A stretch of 64,000 bases of DNA, taken from positions 1,550,001 to 1,614,000 of the forward strand of contig JASISA010000009.1 of the NCBI GenBank assembly GCA_031771865.1. Direction: 5' to 3'. The translations under genes were made by a program, and so were the position numbers. This DNA comes from Nothophaeocryptopus gaeumannii. Lineage: Eukaryota; Ascomycota; Dothideomycetes; Mycosphaerellales; Mycosphaerellaceae. The notes under the pieces are model-generated. The model saw only the letters and a list, made by a program, of their open reading frames with translations, was not told the DNA's origin and did not search any database. Positions 19,348 through 30,270 of this stretch are shown one piece after another. The first letter of the stretch is position 1. Each line of letters opens with the position of its first letter.

Positions 19348-22300
19348 CTACGAGGCTCTTTCTCTGTTATCTTCGCCTTCCCTCGCTGCGCTCGTGAGCA
19401 CATCTCTCAAGTCGTCAGCATCATCTCTTTCGTCCTCATCTTCCATATCAACGTCTTCTCCGTCAACGTTGTCTGCACTCTCGTTCTCCTCTCCCTCGCC
19501 CTCGTCATCAGCATCTTTCTCTGCAGAAGCAGTCGGCGCGAGCTTCGGAAACGTCCGTCTGTCCGCCAGCTCTGGCACGGGACTCGACCGCAACTCTGCA
19601 AGTTCACTGAGCTCGCTGTCTTCGTCCCCACCGTCATGAACACTGCCGGGAGCGCTAGTCTCCACAGAGGTAATTCCCGAATCGGGCTGCCGCTCTCGGT
19701 CGATGACGGACTGTACGCTGCTCTTCGACGGACCAGCCTTTGAAGCATCCTTCTGCGCTCCGGACTTTTGAAAGCATGATTCGGCGCACGTTCGGATCTC
19801 TCTTCGACCGACTCCAATCTTTCGCCGGACAGGGACAAGATCGGCCTCTTTCGCATCGGATAGCGACGGAAGTGCGTTCACTGGGGCGGTTCCAGGAAGC
19901 AAAGGACGAGCGGCAGGAGGAGCGTCCGAAGCTCCGTCGATATTCATAAGGTTCGACAGGCTCATCATAGAGTTCCGAGAAGGAGAGTGCTGTAACTCTG
20001 GCTGGGCGGGTCTGTTGATTTCTTCTTCTCGTTTCGACTCCAGCTCCTGCTCATAGAGCTGCTTGCCGATGGTAACGAATAGAAAGGCATAAGTGTCACC
20101 AATCAGATCGTCAATGACGCCAGGCTTCATCAACGACATATTGATCTTCTTTAGCTCCTGCACCTCTCTGAGAACATCGAGGGCTGGCGAGTCACCTGGG
20201 TCCTGTGCGGACATCCACCTCTCCAGCGGCTCTTTCCGAGCCAAAAAATCCTCGTGGGCAATGTTACTGAACGTTGAGGTCTCCAAGCCTTCGGGAAGAT
20301 TAGCGTGCTTCCGCAGAAGAGATAGATATGCAGTGCAGATCTCATGCCAGACGGTGCCATGCTCGAAGAGGTCGTTCTGCCTCCTACGAACTCTCCGTGC
20401 GAGCATCTCCAGCCCTTGTCTATCTTTCAGATCTCGTAGAGTGCGAGCGAAGAAGCGCGTGTATCGAGAAGTGTAAACAAAATGTCTCCCTGCCCGCTCA
20501 TTCTCTGGCCGCCATACCTGGAGCACCATGGTCTTGGTAAACATCTGCGCAGTCAAGACTTCCTTCGCGGCCAGCAGTGACAAACTCTTCGACTGTTCGT
20601 CAAAATCGTGATCGTCGTGGACTATGCGCGCATGGCGAACAATGATTCGATGATACCAGTTGGACTTGTCTGCGGATCTGAGATGCTTTAGAACTCGAAG
20701 AATATAGGGTATCCATTCCTCTGAGCTGTCTTCCGGAAACGCCTCCTTCCGAGCGTACCACGAATGCTCGATCGCTTCCTTGGCCTGCTCAAGAGATATG
20801 CTCTGTCTGCTGAATAGCTTGTGTACGATGGCGACAAGTTTGTAGTGAGGCTCGAGCACGGGCTCACGCTTATCTTTGCTCTCTTTCTTGTCTCGTGCGG
20901 GTAACAGCTCAAGGGCTTTGACAAAGGCCGAGACTACCTCTTGGCCTGATGGCACAACATCGTGTCCCCTGGTCTTCTCATCTGCGCTATGCATTTTCCA
21001 AAGGCACTTGCCAACCATGTATTGTAGCTGCCAGTTATCTGGTCTTCCGGGCTGTGATCTCTTGAACAGAGTGCTCGCCAGTCTCCAGACGGTATACATG
21101 CGCAGCGGTTGATAAGGCTGCTGCTTTTCGATGCTGAAGTTCCTGCTAACGAAGACCTCTGTATCCTCAAGCTCGAATGGCTTCATGGAAAAGGGCTCTC
21201 TGGAAGAGGCGTATAGGCGGAGGGCAAAGTCGTGATACAGCTCCGTCATCTTGCTGGAGGTCTCAAACTGGAGATCCGCTGAGCGATAAGCCAGCGCCGT
21301 TGCCATTGTATAGCAATGGGTGACATTCTTTTGCAGAGCAACAAGGTCTTGCATATTGCCGTTGAGCTTCTCTGCCGACCAGACGACGCTTTCTTCAATC
21401 TTGGTGTCGAACGCTTGTCCAAGCCGGAACCAAGTCTCCCAACGCTCACCAGTGTACTCCAAGTCTTGATTGAAGAATGCGATGGCGATGTCGATGTCCT
21501 CGGTCGCAGTTGGGCCAGTTCGCTTCTGGGAGCGGAATTTTGTGAGAGCCATGTGCCCCATCAGGAAGTACCAGCCCTTCGCCGCGAGCATAGCGTCACC
21601 TTCCGGTACGGCAGAGAGCGGGAGGTGATTGCCCTCTCCGTTCAGACACTGGAATATGTCAAGTGGATATATCATCGACTTCAAAAACGACCGTATGATG
21701 TCACGATTGCGCATAATCGTCTCAGTCGGCTTCTTCTTGACAATTGCACCATGTACCTTCTCGATGGTGTCTTTGAGTGGATGTTTGATGAGCTCCTTGA
21801 TGGGCAGCTTGCTGGCTTGTTGGAGCAACATATCGACGGCCTGTTGAGCTACGCCGCGGTCAATAAAGGCATCATGGGTACAGTTGTGCTCGATTAGCTC
21901 GTAGGACGGGTTCAAGAAACAGTTGAGACCATAGAGGTCGTAAAGGACCTGCGCCTGCTCGCTGTCGTAGCCTTCGACATGCGTCATCTGGAAGAATTCG
22001 TCTTTCAACGTGCGCACGAACGCCCTGTTAAGGCCGGAACAAATGCTACGTATGCCCAGATTGCGATGTGTCGTCCGAAGAAAGTCGAACCGGTCTTCCA
22101 ATGGGGTTGGGAAAAGCTCTTTGTTCTGGTCGATTGCTTCTCGGAAGAATGCATACAGCAATAGCCATATTCGTATCTGTGCCTCGTGTGTGAGAGTCAA
22201 AGTTGCCTTGAACGATGCCATAGGAAGTCCATTTTGAGCGTAAGGCGGCAGCGACTGTCCCACGCGCATGGAGTCTTCGTGGACATTGATGACTTGCAGC

Positions 22301-25170
22301 AGCTGCAAGATTTCGCCGAAATTGCCGACTGCAAATCTCAGATATCCGTCATCAACACAGTCCAGTGCGTTTGGACTGTTGAGTACCGTCTCGTAAAGCT
22401 TCTTTGTCAAGTCGAAGATCAGACGGATGCTCTTGAGCTCCACGACCAGCCTTTCAGACTGTAGAAGCGACGAAGTGGAGTCCGACTTCATCTCTTCCAT
22501 GACCATTCCAATCATGCGGAGATAGCAACAAACGACCATAGGCGGGTATTCGATCTTGAGGTATGCGTCTCGCAGCCGTTGCCAGAGGAGAAGACGAACC
22601 GAGATCGGACTGCCTGCCAGGAAGCGAACCAGCTCTGGGGCTACGTTGGAGTCGCCGCCCTCTTGTTCAGCTCCATCATCGGGCTGTGAACCCGCAGCGT
22701 CCAGAGCTTCCAGTAGAGGTTCTAGACTTTCTATCACAGCAGCAGGATCTGATAAGTCTTGATTCGTGATTTTCTCGAAGAAGTCTTTCGTGGTAAGCTT
22801 TGAAAGCTCTCGTTCAAGTGCTGCGATAGAGATCTCGGGCATAATGGCATTGTTCTGAAGCTGGATGGTCGGCTCTCCAGCCGCCACAATTATAGCCCTC
22901 AAATCGCTCATACACTCCACTACGTGGTCCTGAGTAACATCCGATGCATTGACATGGAAGGTCGTCGCCCAGAGGAACCTCAAGTTGAGTCCATTCTTCA
23001 AGTCTGGGGAGGCGTCAATCCGAGCGCGAAAATGCATGACTTCACGTGCGAGCTCAGCCCACTTTGAGAGCCTGTCGGATTGCGCCGTCACAGTGTCGGC
23101 CTCAACACCGCTGTTAGGCTGCTTAATCAAGCAGAAAATGTCAAGGTGCAACTCGAAAAGTGTTTGCACAACTTCGGCCAGGTCATGGAGTGAACTCGTA
23201 TCTCCAGTCTCATCACGATTCTGCTTCCATATGTCGAGCTCGGCGATGACGTTTTCGTAGACGCTGCCATCGAAGTTGACAATGGTTCGCACGACCATCG
23301 TCTTCAATGCGTCTGGCCAATGATACTGTTTGTAGCTGCTTTCAGGTGAAATCCTTCCAGGCCGCACGAGAATATCAACGAATTTCCAAGCGACCTCTTC
23401 GACAAGGCACCAGTTCTCATTGACATAGTCCAGGAGTTCGCGTAGGCCGTCGTTCGAAATCATATCCACTTTCATCATAGACTTGGAAGTACTCCCGCTG
23501 GGGAACACGTTGCCGGAAGTCGCGAAGCTCTGACTATGCCCGAGGTCAAACCCATCTCCTCCGTGTAGTAAGAGATGCGCCTTTTGATCGCTCCACTTGT
23601 CCATAAGCGCCCGCAAGTCCGATCTTGCATGTCGTAGGCCATGCATGACATTGGTAGAGTCCGGAGACGACTCGTCGTCTTCCGATGCGGCCTGCATCTC
23701 TTGACGTACATGCCTCGCCGCATCAAAGCCAACGATTCCTACCCTCTCGAATAGATTGCCAATTGTCTCGAACATCCAGTCATCAGCGGCCTGGAATTCA
23801 CTAAGCTGCTGTTCGTACTCCCACTTCGTATTCGCATCGATCATAGCCTGTCGGTCATTCGCCGCATCAGCTGTGGAGTCTCGCGCTTTTATGCGCTTGC
23901 TACGTGATCGTCCTTCTTCGGTTCCATCGTTCATCCCAGCAGCGTCTCCAGATCGCTTGCGAGAGGGCAAGGTCATTGTTGGCGAGTCTTCCATTTCAGC
24001 ATCCGCATCATTCGAAGATTCCTGCGCGACCTGCATACTATCATCTGCAGACGCTATGCGTGGCTGCGCGGTAGGCTTTCCACGGTCGCTACCTGGGAAT
24101 TGTTGCCCAAGGGATGTTGGCCATTTAGTTTGCTTCGAGATAATCATGCGAGGAATGATGACTTGAGGGCTGAGTGCCCTTTCAATGACTTGAGGGAGGT
24201 ATGGCTGGACATCCGTCAGGTCGAAAGAGATCGCGTTCGCTGGTGATCGAGACGAGGTTCCGTGTTGTTCTGCCATCCGTTGCTGAAGTAGGGCATCGCC
24301 AAGACCAGCCCATGTCGAAGGGGCTTTCAGGACAAGACGCTTGGGTTGCCTCATGCTGGGGCTGTCACGCTCGCTTCTGAGACATGCTTCTCGCCCAATT
24401 AGATCGTGATAAGGGTGCAGCCGCTGTTTGAGCATTTGGGAGAGAACGCGGCGTTTGCTGTTTGATAGTGGCGTCTGTAATAGTGAGAGCTGATCCTGTA
24501 GTTGTGCCACTAGCTCCCGCAATTGCTCTCCCGCAAATCCCTCGTCCAGTCCAGGCAGCGACAACACGCCAGTGAGGCCTTCGTCGTCGCCGTCCAATAC
24601 CGATTCCAGGCAGAATCGAGCAACGCGCTTGCTGTCGAGCATCTCCCCAACTGACGCGGTGCGCCGCCACAAGTCCAGATCAGTGTCATCTTTATCGAGT
24701 GCCTGTACGAAGTGCTCCAAAGCTGAGGTTGCATCTGATAGAATCTGGTCCAGATTCACATGAAAGCTGTCGAACTTCGCGGAAAGAGCTTCCAACTTGA
24801 ACTGTGCGTAGTTCTTGTGCGACAGGTGCAGGATCTGGGGCAGAGTACTGGGACCAGTATCCAGCCCAGTCGGCTTCACTGTTGCGCCTGGCAAGGCTTC
24901 ATCCCAGATGTAGTCGTCCTCCGGCTCTGCGCCATATAACTCGATCCGCTGAAGTTCGGCTTGAGATTCAGGGTACTTGAAGATGTCGGAATCGAACAGC
25001 TGGCGGTAAGCCTCTTCTGCCTGGTCGAAGTAGGCCGGGCCTTGAGAGTGATATCTCAACGCATTCTGATAGAGCTTCAGGGCCTCCTCGATCTGGATCT
25101 CCTTCGTGTCATCGACCTCGATATCAGACTCATCGTCGGATTCAATGTTCAGCGCCTTGAAACCTGACAT
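19348..25170 (-). CDS. HIR3: HIR3/CABIN1-type histone transcription regulator
   Basis: An intronless gene of 1940 codons. I chose the ATG at 25170 because the protein then opens MSGFKALNIESDDESDIEVD, matching the usual start of fungal Hir3; a longer open frame to 25215 has no ATG. The next segment (IQIEEALKLYQNALRYHSQG) begins the TPR-like repeats that fill most of the protein. The family is a scaffold of the HIR histone chaperone complex, which deposits H3-H4 independently of replication and represses histone genes outside S phase. A basic, Ser-rich nuclear-type linker lies near residues 380-420, and the last 150 residues are very acidic (GEDVDMEDEDERDDADD), as is usual for this family. It diverges from the BUD7/BCH1 gene across about 410 bp. 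Confidence 0.9.
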   Translation of the reverse strand: MSGFKALNIESDDESDIEVDDTKEIQIEEALKLYQNALRYHSQGPAYFDQAEEAYRQLFDSDIFKYPESQAELQRIELYGAEPEDDYIWDEALPGATVKPTGLDTGPSTLPQILHLSHKNYAQFKLEALSAKFDSFHVNLDQILSDATSALEHFVQALDKDDTDLDLWRRTASVGEMLDSKRVARFCLESVLDGDDEGLTGVLSLPGLDEGFAGEQLRELVAQLQDQLSLLQTPLSNSKRRVLSQMLKQRLHPYHDLIGREACLRSERDSPSMRQPKRLVLKAPSTWAGLGDALLQQRMAEQHGTSSRSPANAISFDLTDVQPYLPQVIERALSPQVIIPRMIISKQTKWPTSLGQQFPGSDRGKPTAQPRIASADDSMQVAQESSNDADAEMEDSPTMTLPSRKRSGDAAGMNDGTEEGRSRSKRIKARDSTADAANDRQAMIDANTKWEYEQQLSEFQAADDWMFETIGNLFERVGIVGFDAARHVRQEMQAASEDDESSPDSTNVMHGLRHARSDLRALMDKWSDQKAHLLLHGGDGFDLGHSQSFATSGNVFPSGSTSKSMMKVDMISNDGLRELLDYVNENWCLVEEVAWKFVDILVRPGRISPESSYKQYHWPDALKTMVVRTIVNFDGSVYENVIAELDIWKQNRDETGDTSSLHDLAEVVQTLFELHLDIFCLIKQPNSGVEADTVTAQSDRLSKWAELAREVMHFRARIDASPDLKNGLNLRFLWATTFHVNASDVTQDHVVECMSDLRAIIVAAGEPTIQLQNNAIMPEISIAALERELSKLTTKDFFEKITNQDLSDPAAVIESLEPLLEALDAAGSQPDDGAEQEGGDSNVAPELVRFLAGSPISVRLLLWQRLRDAYLKIEYPPMVVCCYLRMIGMVMEEMKSDSTSSLLQSERLVVELKSIRLIFDLTKKLYETVLNSPNALDCVDDGYLRFAVGNFGEILQLLQVINVHEDSMRVGQSLPPYAQNGLPMASFKATLTLTHEAQIRIWLLLYAFFREAIDQNKELFPTPLEDRFDFLRTTHRNLGIRSICSGLNRAFVRTLKDEFFQMTHVEGYDSEQAQVLYDLYGLNCFLNPSYELIEHNCTHDAFIDRGVAQQAVDMLLQQASKLPIKELIKHPLKDTIEKVHGAIVKKKPTETIMRNRDIIRSFLKSMIYPLDIFQCLNGEGNHLPLSAVPEGDAMLAAKGWYFLMGHMALTKFRSQKRTGPTATEDIDIAIAFFNQDLEYTGERWETWFRLGQAFDTKIEESVVWSAEKLNGNMQDLVALQKNVTHCYTMATALAYRSADLQFETSSKMTELYHDFALRLYASSREPFSMKPFELEDTEVFVSRNFSIEKQQPYQPLRMYTVWRLASTLFKRSQPGRPDNWQLQYMVGKCLWKMHSADEKTRGHDVVPSGQEVVSAFVKALELLPARDKKESKDKREPVLEPHYKLVAIVHKLFSRQSISLEQAKEAIEHSWYARKEAFPEDSSEEWIPYILRVLKHLRSADKSNWYHRIIVRHARIVHDDHDFDEQSKSLSLLAAKEVLTAQMFTKTMVLQVWRPENERAGRHFVYTSRYTRFFARTLRDLKDRQGLEMLARRVRRRQNDLFEHGTVWHEICTAYLSLLRKHANLPEGLETSTFSNIAHEDFLARKEPLERWMSAQDPGDSPALDVLREVQELKKINMSLMKPGVIDDLIGDTYAFLFVTIGKQLYEQELESKREEEINRPAQPELQHSPSRNSMMSLSNLMNIDGASDAPPAARPLLPGTAPVNALPSLSDAKEADLVPVRRKIGVGRREIRTCAESCFQKSGAQKDASKAGPSKSSVQSVIDRERQPDSGITSVETSAPGSVHDGGDEDSELSELAELRSSPVPELADRRTFPKLAPTASAEKDADDEGEGEENESADNVDGEDVDMEDEDERDDADDLRDVLTSAAREGEDNRERAS

Positions 25171-25581
25171 GGTGGCGAATATCACGAGTCCGAGCTCATT
25201 GGCGCCAGCCTCCAAGATGTAAACCGCCGCCAGACAAATAGCGGCGCTCCCTTAGCATCTGGATGATGTAGATGTCGTGGTGAAGATGGAGTCAGAACGA
25301 TGTTCACGACACGAGAAGCAGGAGACGCGCTTTGGCACGGGCCGCAATGAGGCTAATGAGGCTACTGTGGCTGATCGGAAGCAGCCAGCGTGGCAGGCGC
25401 GAGCGGCTCAAGCTCAAGTTGCTTCGTGGTCGTTGGACCACTGGACGACACACTTCAAGCTCTCAATAGTCTCCTCCCTACAGTTACCCATTGCGCCTTC
25501 CTGCTCCTTCACACACGTTCCATTGCTCGTTGCATGAAGAGGCCTTCCAAAGTTCCCCCGACACTATCAGACCGAGCCACA
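25171..25581. promoter_or_regulatory. Divergent promoter region of HIR3 and BUD7/BCH1
   Basis: A 411-bp region between two divergently transcribed core genes, so it should contain both promoters. I see no striking TATA box. An imperfect gaggctaatgaggctact direct repeat lies near 25348-25366. Confidence 0.4.
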
Positions 25582-27928
25582 ATGGTCGTGACAGGAGTTC
25601 CAGAGTACGCAGAGAGCTCCAGGGCTGACTATCGCATGCGATCGCGAAGCTGATATAGGGAGGCAGACTCTTCGAAGATGATACGCATACCGTAGTCGAG
25701 ATTCGAACCGATAGCCTACAGACACTACGAGAACTTGGGCCTCCCGACCTGGTCCATCTTACGAAGGCACCTGCCAAGTCGTCGTCGAGCTCAAAGCAGG
25801 TACGAACGGACCCATTTCGTGGAATACAGGGGGAGATGGACGACACGTGCTAAGAGAATGATAGGTTGGGGTGTATCACCATATCACGGGCGTCGATGCT
25901 TCTTCCTCCGCTAGCTTGGCAGCCTATATCAACACTTTGACCTACGCACCGAGCAATGCAACGAATAAGGTGGTCTCAGGGACATACTGGTAAAATGGGA
26001 TAAGACACCATGAAGCAGGACATAAGGCTGACAACAACAGCTGCTACAATGCCTTCTCGCGAGTGGACATGCGCATTCAAGTCCAGATCCCGGGCACAGT
26101 TGAAAGCTATTGCGTGGACGAGCGAGGGAACAAGCTGGAAGCGACCGAAGAGCACTGGCTAGAGACATACCTTTGCAGTGTACTGCGCGCATACTCTTAT
26201 GCAGACAATGGGTCAGGCGATGTGATCAAGCGGATCATTGGTGTCAGACGCTTCAACCCTGTCCAAAGCACTGAGCAAGAGCAGAGATTCTTGGACGCGG
26301 CCGAGAAGCTATTCTTCAGCGGTCAGTATGCAAGAAGCTCGCTCATAGGCACACGCTGACTTTTTCCCCAGGCTGGCAACTAGGCTCCGACCCCGAAATA
26401 CAGGTCCCGAACGTCGTCTCCAACCACCTCACGTCCGGCCTGTTGCATTACTTCAAGACCACTGGACGATTCGCATCGGGCATCAATCTCTTCGAAAAGC
26501 TTCGCATACGAGATCCCGAAATATCATCACTGCTGGCCAAGGTGTATATTCTGGCGGACGAAGAGGTCAAGGCGGTGCAATTACTACACGAGGTCATTCA
26601 AGAGCTGCCGATGGACTACTCGATATTGGACACGCAGGCCGACTTCTGCAACAAAAAGGGCAGAGGTGACTTGGCACTAGAGATAGCAAAGCGAGAAGTG
26701 GTGTCGGCACCTAGTGAGTTCTGCACTTGGGCCAGGCTGGCAGAGGTCTACGTGGGCCTGGAGCGGTGGGACCTTGCATTACTGACCTTGAACTCGTGCC
26801 CAATGTTCACCTACCAGGACAAGGATGCGCCGAGGCTTCCAGAGCCCGCGCGGATATCCCTTCCGCTGGCGCCTGAGACCATCTGCGACGAGATTGACGA
26901 TGCTGGCGCGACTCCCGATCAGGACGTGGTGCACCCAACGCTCCGTAGACTTTCAGCTGGCAACTACAAGGGCACCTTCCACAAGGCCTACATTCTGCTC
27001 ACCGAGATCACGAAGAAGATTGGATGGGATCAGCTGCTGAAGATTCGAAGTCAAGTCTTTGTTATGGAGGAAGAGTATCGGCAGGAGAGGCAGGTGCCGC
27101 CAGGTTCTCGTAATGCGAGCACTGTGGCGCTGCGCACTTCTACGCCACAGCCCAATGGGCAGGGAGCGCCGCAAGAAGACACGCCCTCTGATGTTGACTC
27201 CGGCGACATGATTAACGGAGATAGTGGAGAGCCAACGGTGGCATCATCATACTTGGAGCCGGATGTCTCGAAACCGAACGCTTCTATTACCGTACGATCG
27301 AACTCGGAAACACCGCAGCCACAACCTCCGAACACAGATCCTGCTCATCAGCAGTACACCCAGTTCCAGCACAAGCGATTGTGTGAAAGATGGCTCGATA
27401 ATCTGTTCATGGTTCTGTACGAAGACCTGCGAATCTACACCATCTGGCGGACCGAGGCATCTCAATATAAGCAGCAGCAATTGGCATACAAGAAGAATCC
27501 GGAGGAATGGGAGATTCTTGGAGACTTGGCTGAACGGCTTCACCACCCTGACGAAGCCATCGAGGCATGGCAAGCATGTCTCAGCACACGGTTCAGTCCA
27601 AAGGCGATGCGTGGCGTGCTGAACTTGTACGAGAAGCACGGAGATGCCAGAAGCATCCTCGGTGCGTTGATCAGGCTGATTGCGTGGCAATTCAGGTGGT
27701 ACTCCGAGGTGAGCTGTCATTACCTAGTGCCGTTTTGTCCATTGCTAACCAAAGTTCTAGTTCTCACCTGATCTGCTCAATGCGATTCGGAGACTGATTG
27801 AGGAAGAAGGGGCGGTCAAGGTCCGAAGCATTGTCCAGGCGACAAGCCTGCCACAGAGCATCATCGATTTGACGCATCAATATGCAGCATTATGCGCGGC
27901 CTTCCGTTCGAATGGAAGCGAAGGCTAG
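25582..27928 (+). CDS. Chs5-Arf1-binding protein (exomer ChAP), BUD7/BCH1 family
   Basis: Six exons: 25582-25604, 25667-25799, 25865-25989, 26041-26321, 26372-27708, 27761-27928, totalling 688 codons plus stop with all phases consistent. Exon 1 holds only 7 complete codons and was placed to join in phase with LFEDDTHTVVEIRTDSLQTL. Family-typical segments follow: ELGPPDLVHLTK, HHITGVDASSSASLAAYIN, CYNAFSRVDMRIQVQIPG, then TPR-like helices including LLHYFKTTGRFASGINLFEK and PSEFCTWARLAEVYVGLERW. ChAPs form the exomer with Chs5 and Arf1 and sort cargo such as chitin synthase from the trans-Golgi to the plasma membrane. A Ser/Pro/Gln-rich insert lies near residues 370-450. The assignment is firm; BUD7 and BCH1 cannot be told apart. 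Confidence 0.88.
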
Positions 27929-28181
27929 GAGCTTGCGCTTGAGGCGAAGGACAGCGGCGTCGGCGTACGGGACGGGTCTTGGAGGGCAGCTGCAGCAGCA
28001 TAACCGTGCTGAAATCCTTTAGCGGAGGCGTTGGCAGGAGGTTGAGGCATGAAAAGGTCGCATAGAGGCGCACGCTTTTGCATTTACCCGTGTGGTTACA
28101 ATTTGCTGTGTCTCAAAAATCTAGGCACATGCGTCTGCAGAAGACAAAAGTCAACGGCTCACCGTTTGCAGACCCACTTTC

Positions 28182-29975
28182 ATGCGCGTTCGAGAAACTT
28201 CACGTTCGGGGAGTGAATGCATGAAGCAACCCGCGCTTGAAGACGATAACAGAACTTCCGCCGCAGATGTTGCCACTCACTCCGACTGTCATCTTCAACG
28301 CACGCCGATCATGGCGAGCAAAATCAGAGCCGAATTACCGAAACTCCTCACTGGCTCCGCGATGAAGCGCTCGTTGTCTGCCGCAGACGATCATCTCCCG
28401 CCGCCCAAGCGACTCGCTACGGGGGAGGGCAGCGCAGCGTCCACGCCCGCCTCGACGTCCAGCTCTACGGGCATGGAGCGGCGACCGCCGAACGCTCTTG
28501 GCCTCGTCGACTCTGAGCAAGACTCAAACCACGCTAGCATCGACGTCTGCGCCGATGGCGATACCGTCCTGGTCGTCAAGAGCATGGCTGGCGTGCAGCA
28601 GGCTGTCGGCATTCGAGTCTCCTCAGCCGTCCTCAGCAACTCCTCTTCACACTTGAAGACTCTCCTTGCGCGCTCAGAGAAAGATGAATTGGACATCCAC
28701 TTCATCACCTGGGATGAAGATGACGGCGACGCGCTTCTGCTTCTCTGCAACTCCCTGCACCTCCGCAATGACCTCTTGCCGAATCGAGTCTCGTCTCACC
28801 TGCTCGCGCGCTTCGTCGCCTGCGCTGTCAAGTACGAATGCACCGTCGCCGCATCTCGCGCCGCAGTCCCTTGGTTCGACCACCTCTACACCAACAAAGA
28901 CGCTTTCTCACCCACACACGTCGGCGATGTCACGAGCCTCTTCCGCTGCATCGAGGCAGCTCACACACTCAATGATGCCGCCTATTTCGCCCGCTTCACC
29001 TCTCGCTTCGTCCTCAATGAGCCTCTCAATCAAAGCCCAGCCGACATTACCTCCGAGCCGACCTTTCATGGTCTAGTCGCCGCCCTCGCCGCTCGACAGA
29101 AGGAAGCCCTGCAGAACTTGCGGGTCGATCTAGATCTCATCTGCGACCCTCTCAGCGAAGCGTTGAGCGAAGACGCAAAGCACTACATCGATTGCGCCCC
29201 AGGCGAGGACCCAACCCCAGAAGAGCTCGCAGACGCAAATGGCGAAATCAAGGAGCCGGTCTCATGCGTTGTCGATAAAGAAGGCGCCACGGAATTCCTC
29301 TCCGCTTTGCGCGACGCCAATCTCTGGCCTGCGACGAAGTGGCCGATCAGATCCGCCTCGGTCTCGACTCCGATGACAGCTACCACTCCGATGAGTGCTA
29401 GTGGATTTACGACAGCGAAAGGTTGTATTCAGGCTATCGTCGATGCTTTGAAGGATTTCCGAATTACAGAGTATGATGCTTCGGATGCATGTTTCTGGTG
29501 CATTCACGTGGAGGACAAGTTCGCCACCGCAATCAACCTCGTGCGAACTATGCATGTAGATCGGCTGTGGGGACTTTGTCTGGATTGCTACAAAGCTGGA
29601 GGCTTGAACTTGGGAGAGTGTAGGGTTGAGCACTTCAAGCCCGGTAAGGGAGGTGCGGCGATGTTGAGGAGTGGGTTTGGGATGCCGAAGTCGTCTCTTC
29701 AGACTAATGCGAATGGTGAAGGGATGAGACTGCAAGTTCCGACAATTCTTCCGCCACCACGTGCTGCCGGTACGCCTAATTTTGCAGCGCCCGCTCCTCT
29801 GACGCCGGCTACTGCGACACCGGCTTCTGCTACATTTGCTGCTAGTCTATCTGGTCTGACCAGAGAGCAGAAAGAGAAAATGCTGGCTGATGTTCGTGCC
29901 GCGAGAGAGAGGCTTGCGCAGCAGCAGCAGCAGAATGGTACTGGTCCTGCTAGTCCGAGTAACACACCGAATTAA
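28182..29975 (+). CDS. BTB/POZ-like domain protein
   Basis: A single open frame of 597 codons from ATG 28182; MASKIRAELPKLL at 28311 is an equally possible start. After a basic, Ser/Thr-rich head comes a BTB-like core (about residues 118-240): GDTVLVVKSMAGVQQAVGIR, a VSSAVLSNSSSHLKTLL segment, FITWDEDDGDALLLLCNSLH and LARFVACAVKYECTVAA. The rest is alpha-helical with a Cys-containing patch (DACFWCIHVEDKFATAINL) and a C-terminal Pro/Ala/Thr-rich region, then a coiled-coil end with a short polyglutamine run (29919-29933, five Gln codons). Such fungal BTB-like proteins are numerous and mostly uncharacterised. It lies only about 250 bp after the BUD7/BCH1 gene, on the same strand. Confidence 0.7.
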   Translation: MRVRETSRSGSECMKQPALEDDNRTSAADVATHSDCHLQRTPIMASKIRAELPKLLTGSAMKRSLSAADDHLPPPKRLATGEGSAASTPASTSSSTGMERRPPNALGLVDSEQDSNHASIDVCADGDTVLVVKSMAGVQQAVGIRVSSAVLSNSSSHLKTLLARSEKDELDIHFITWDEDDGDALLLLCNSLHLRNDLLPNRVSSHLLARFVACAVKYECTVAASRAAVPWFDHLYTNKDAFSPTHVGDVTSLFRCIEAAHTLNDAAYFARFTSRFVLNEPLNQSPADITSEPTFHGLVAALAARQKEALQNLRVDLDLICDPLSEALSEDAKHYIDCAPGEDPTPEELADANGEIKEPVSCVVDKEGATEFLSALRDANLWPATKWPIRSASVSTPMTATTPMSASGFTTAKGCIQAIVDALKDFRITEYDASDACFWCIHVEDKFATAINLVRTMHVDRLWGLCLDCYKAGGLNLGECRVEHFKPGKGGAAMLRSGFGMPKSSLQTNANGEGMRLQVPTILPPPRAAGTPNFAAPAPLTPATATPASATFAASLSGLTREQKEKMLADVRAARERLAQQQQQNGTGPASPSNTPN

Positions 29976-30270
29976 GAATTGCTTTCCAAGAACAGGGGCA
30001 AAAGGAGGCTTTGCATGATGTATACAAGAAGCTATTGCACGGCTGAGAGATCTGCTCCGCCAATGTGCAATTGTACTGAGTGCTGACCGTTTGTGTAATG
30101 GAATCGAGGGTCTGCCTCTCTACGGGCATAGTCTGAGTTCCGTCATGCACCATTTTACTGTACGTCACTCTGAACAATTCATAAAACTCTGTGCTCTCTT
30201 CTCTGTTTTTTGGAGTGTGGACCCGGACTCTTCATCAACGGCGTCGCTGCCGCCGTAGGAATATGTCGAC

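Noticed and set aside
21316..21897. A 193-codon plus-strand frame inside HIR3
   Set aside because: It is antisense to a conserved 1940-codon gene and has no recognisable domain.
25171..25215. N-terminal extension of HIR3 to 25215
   Set aside because: The open frame there has no ATG, and the family start MSGFKALN is at 25170.
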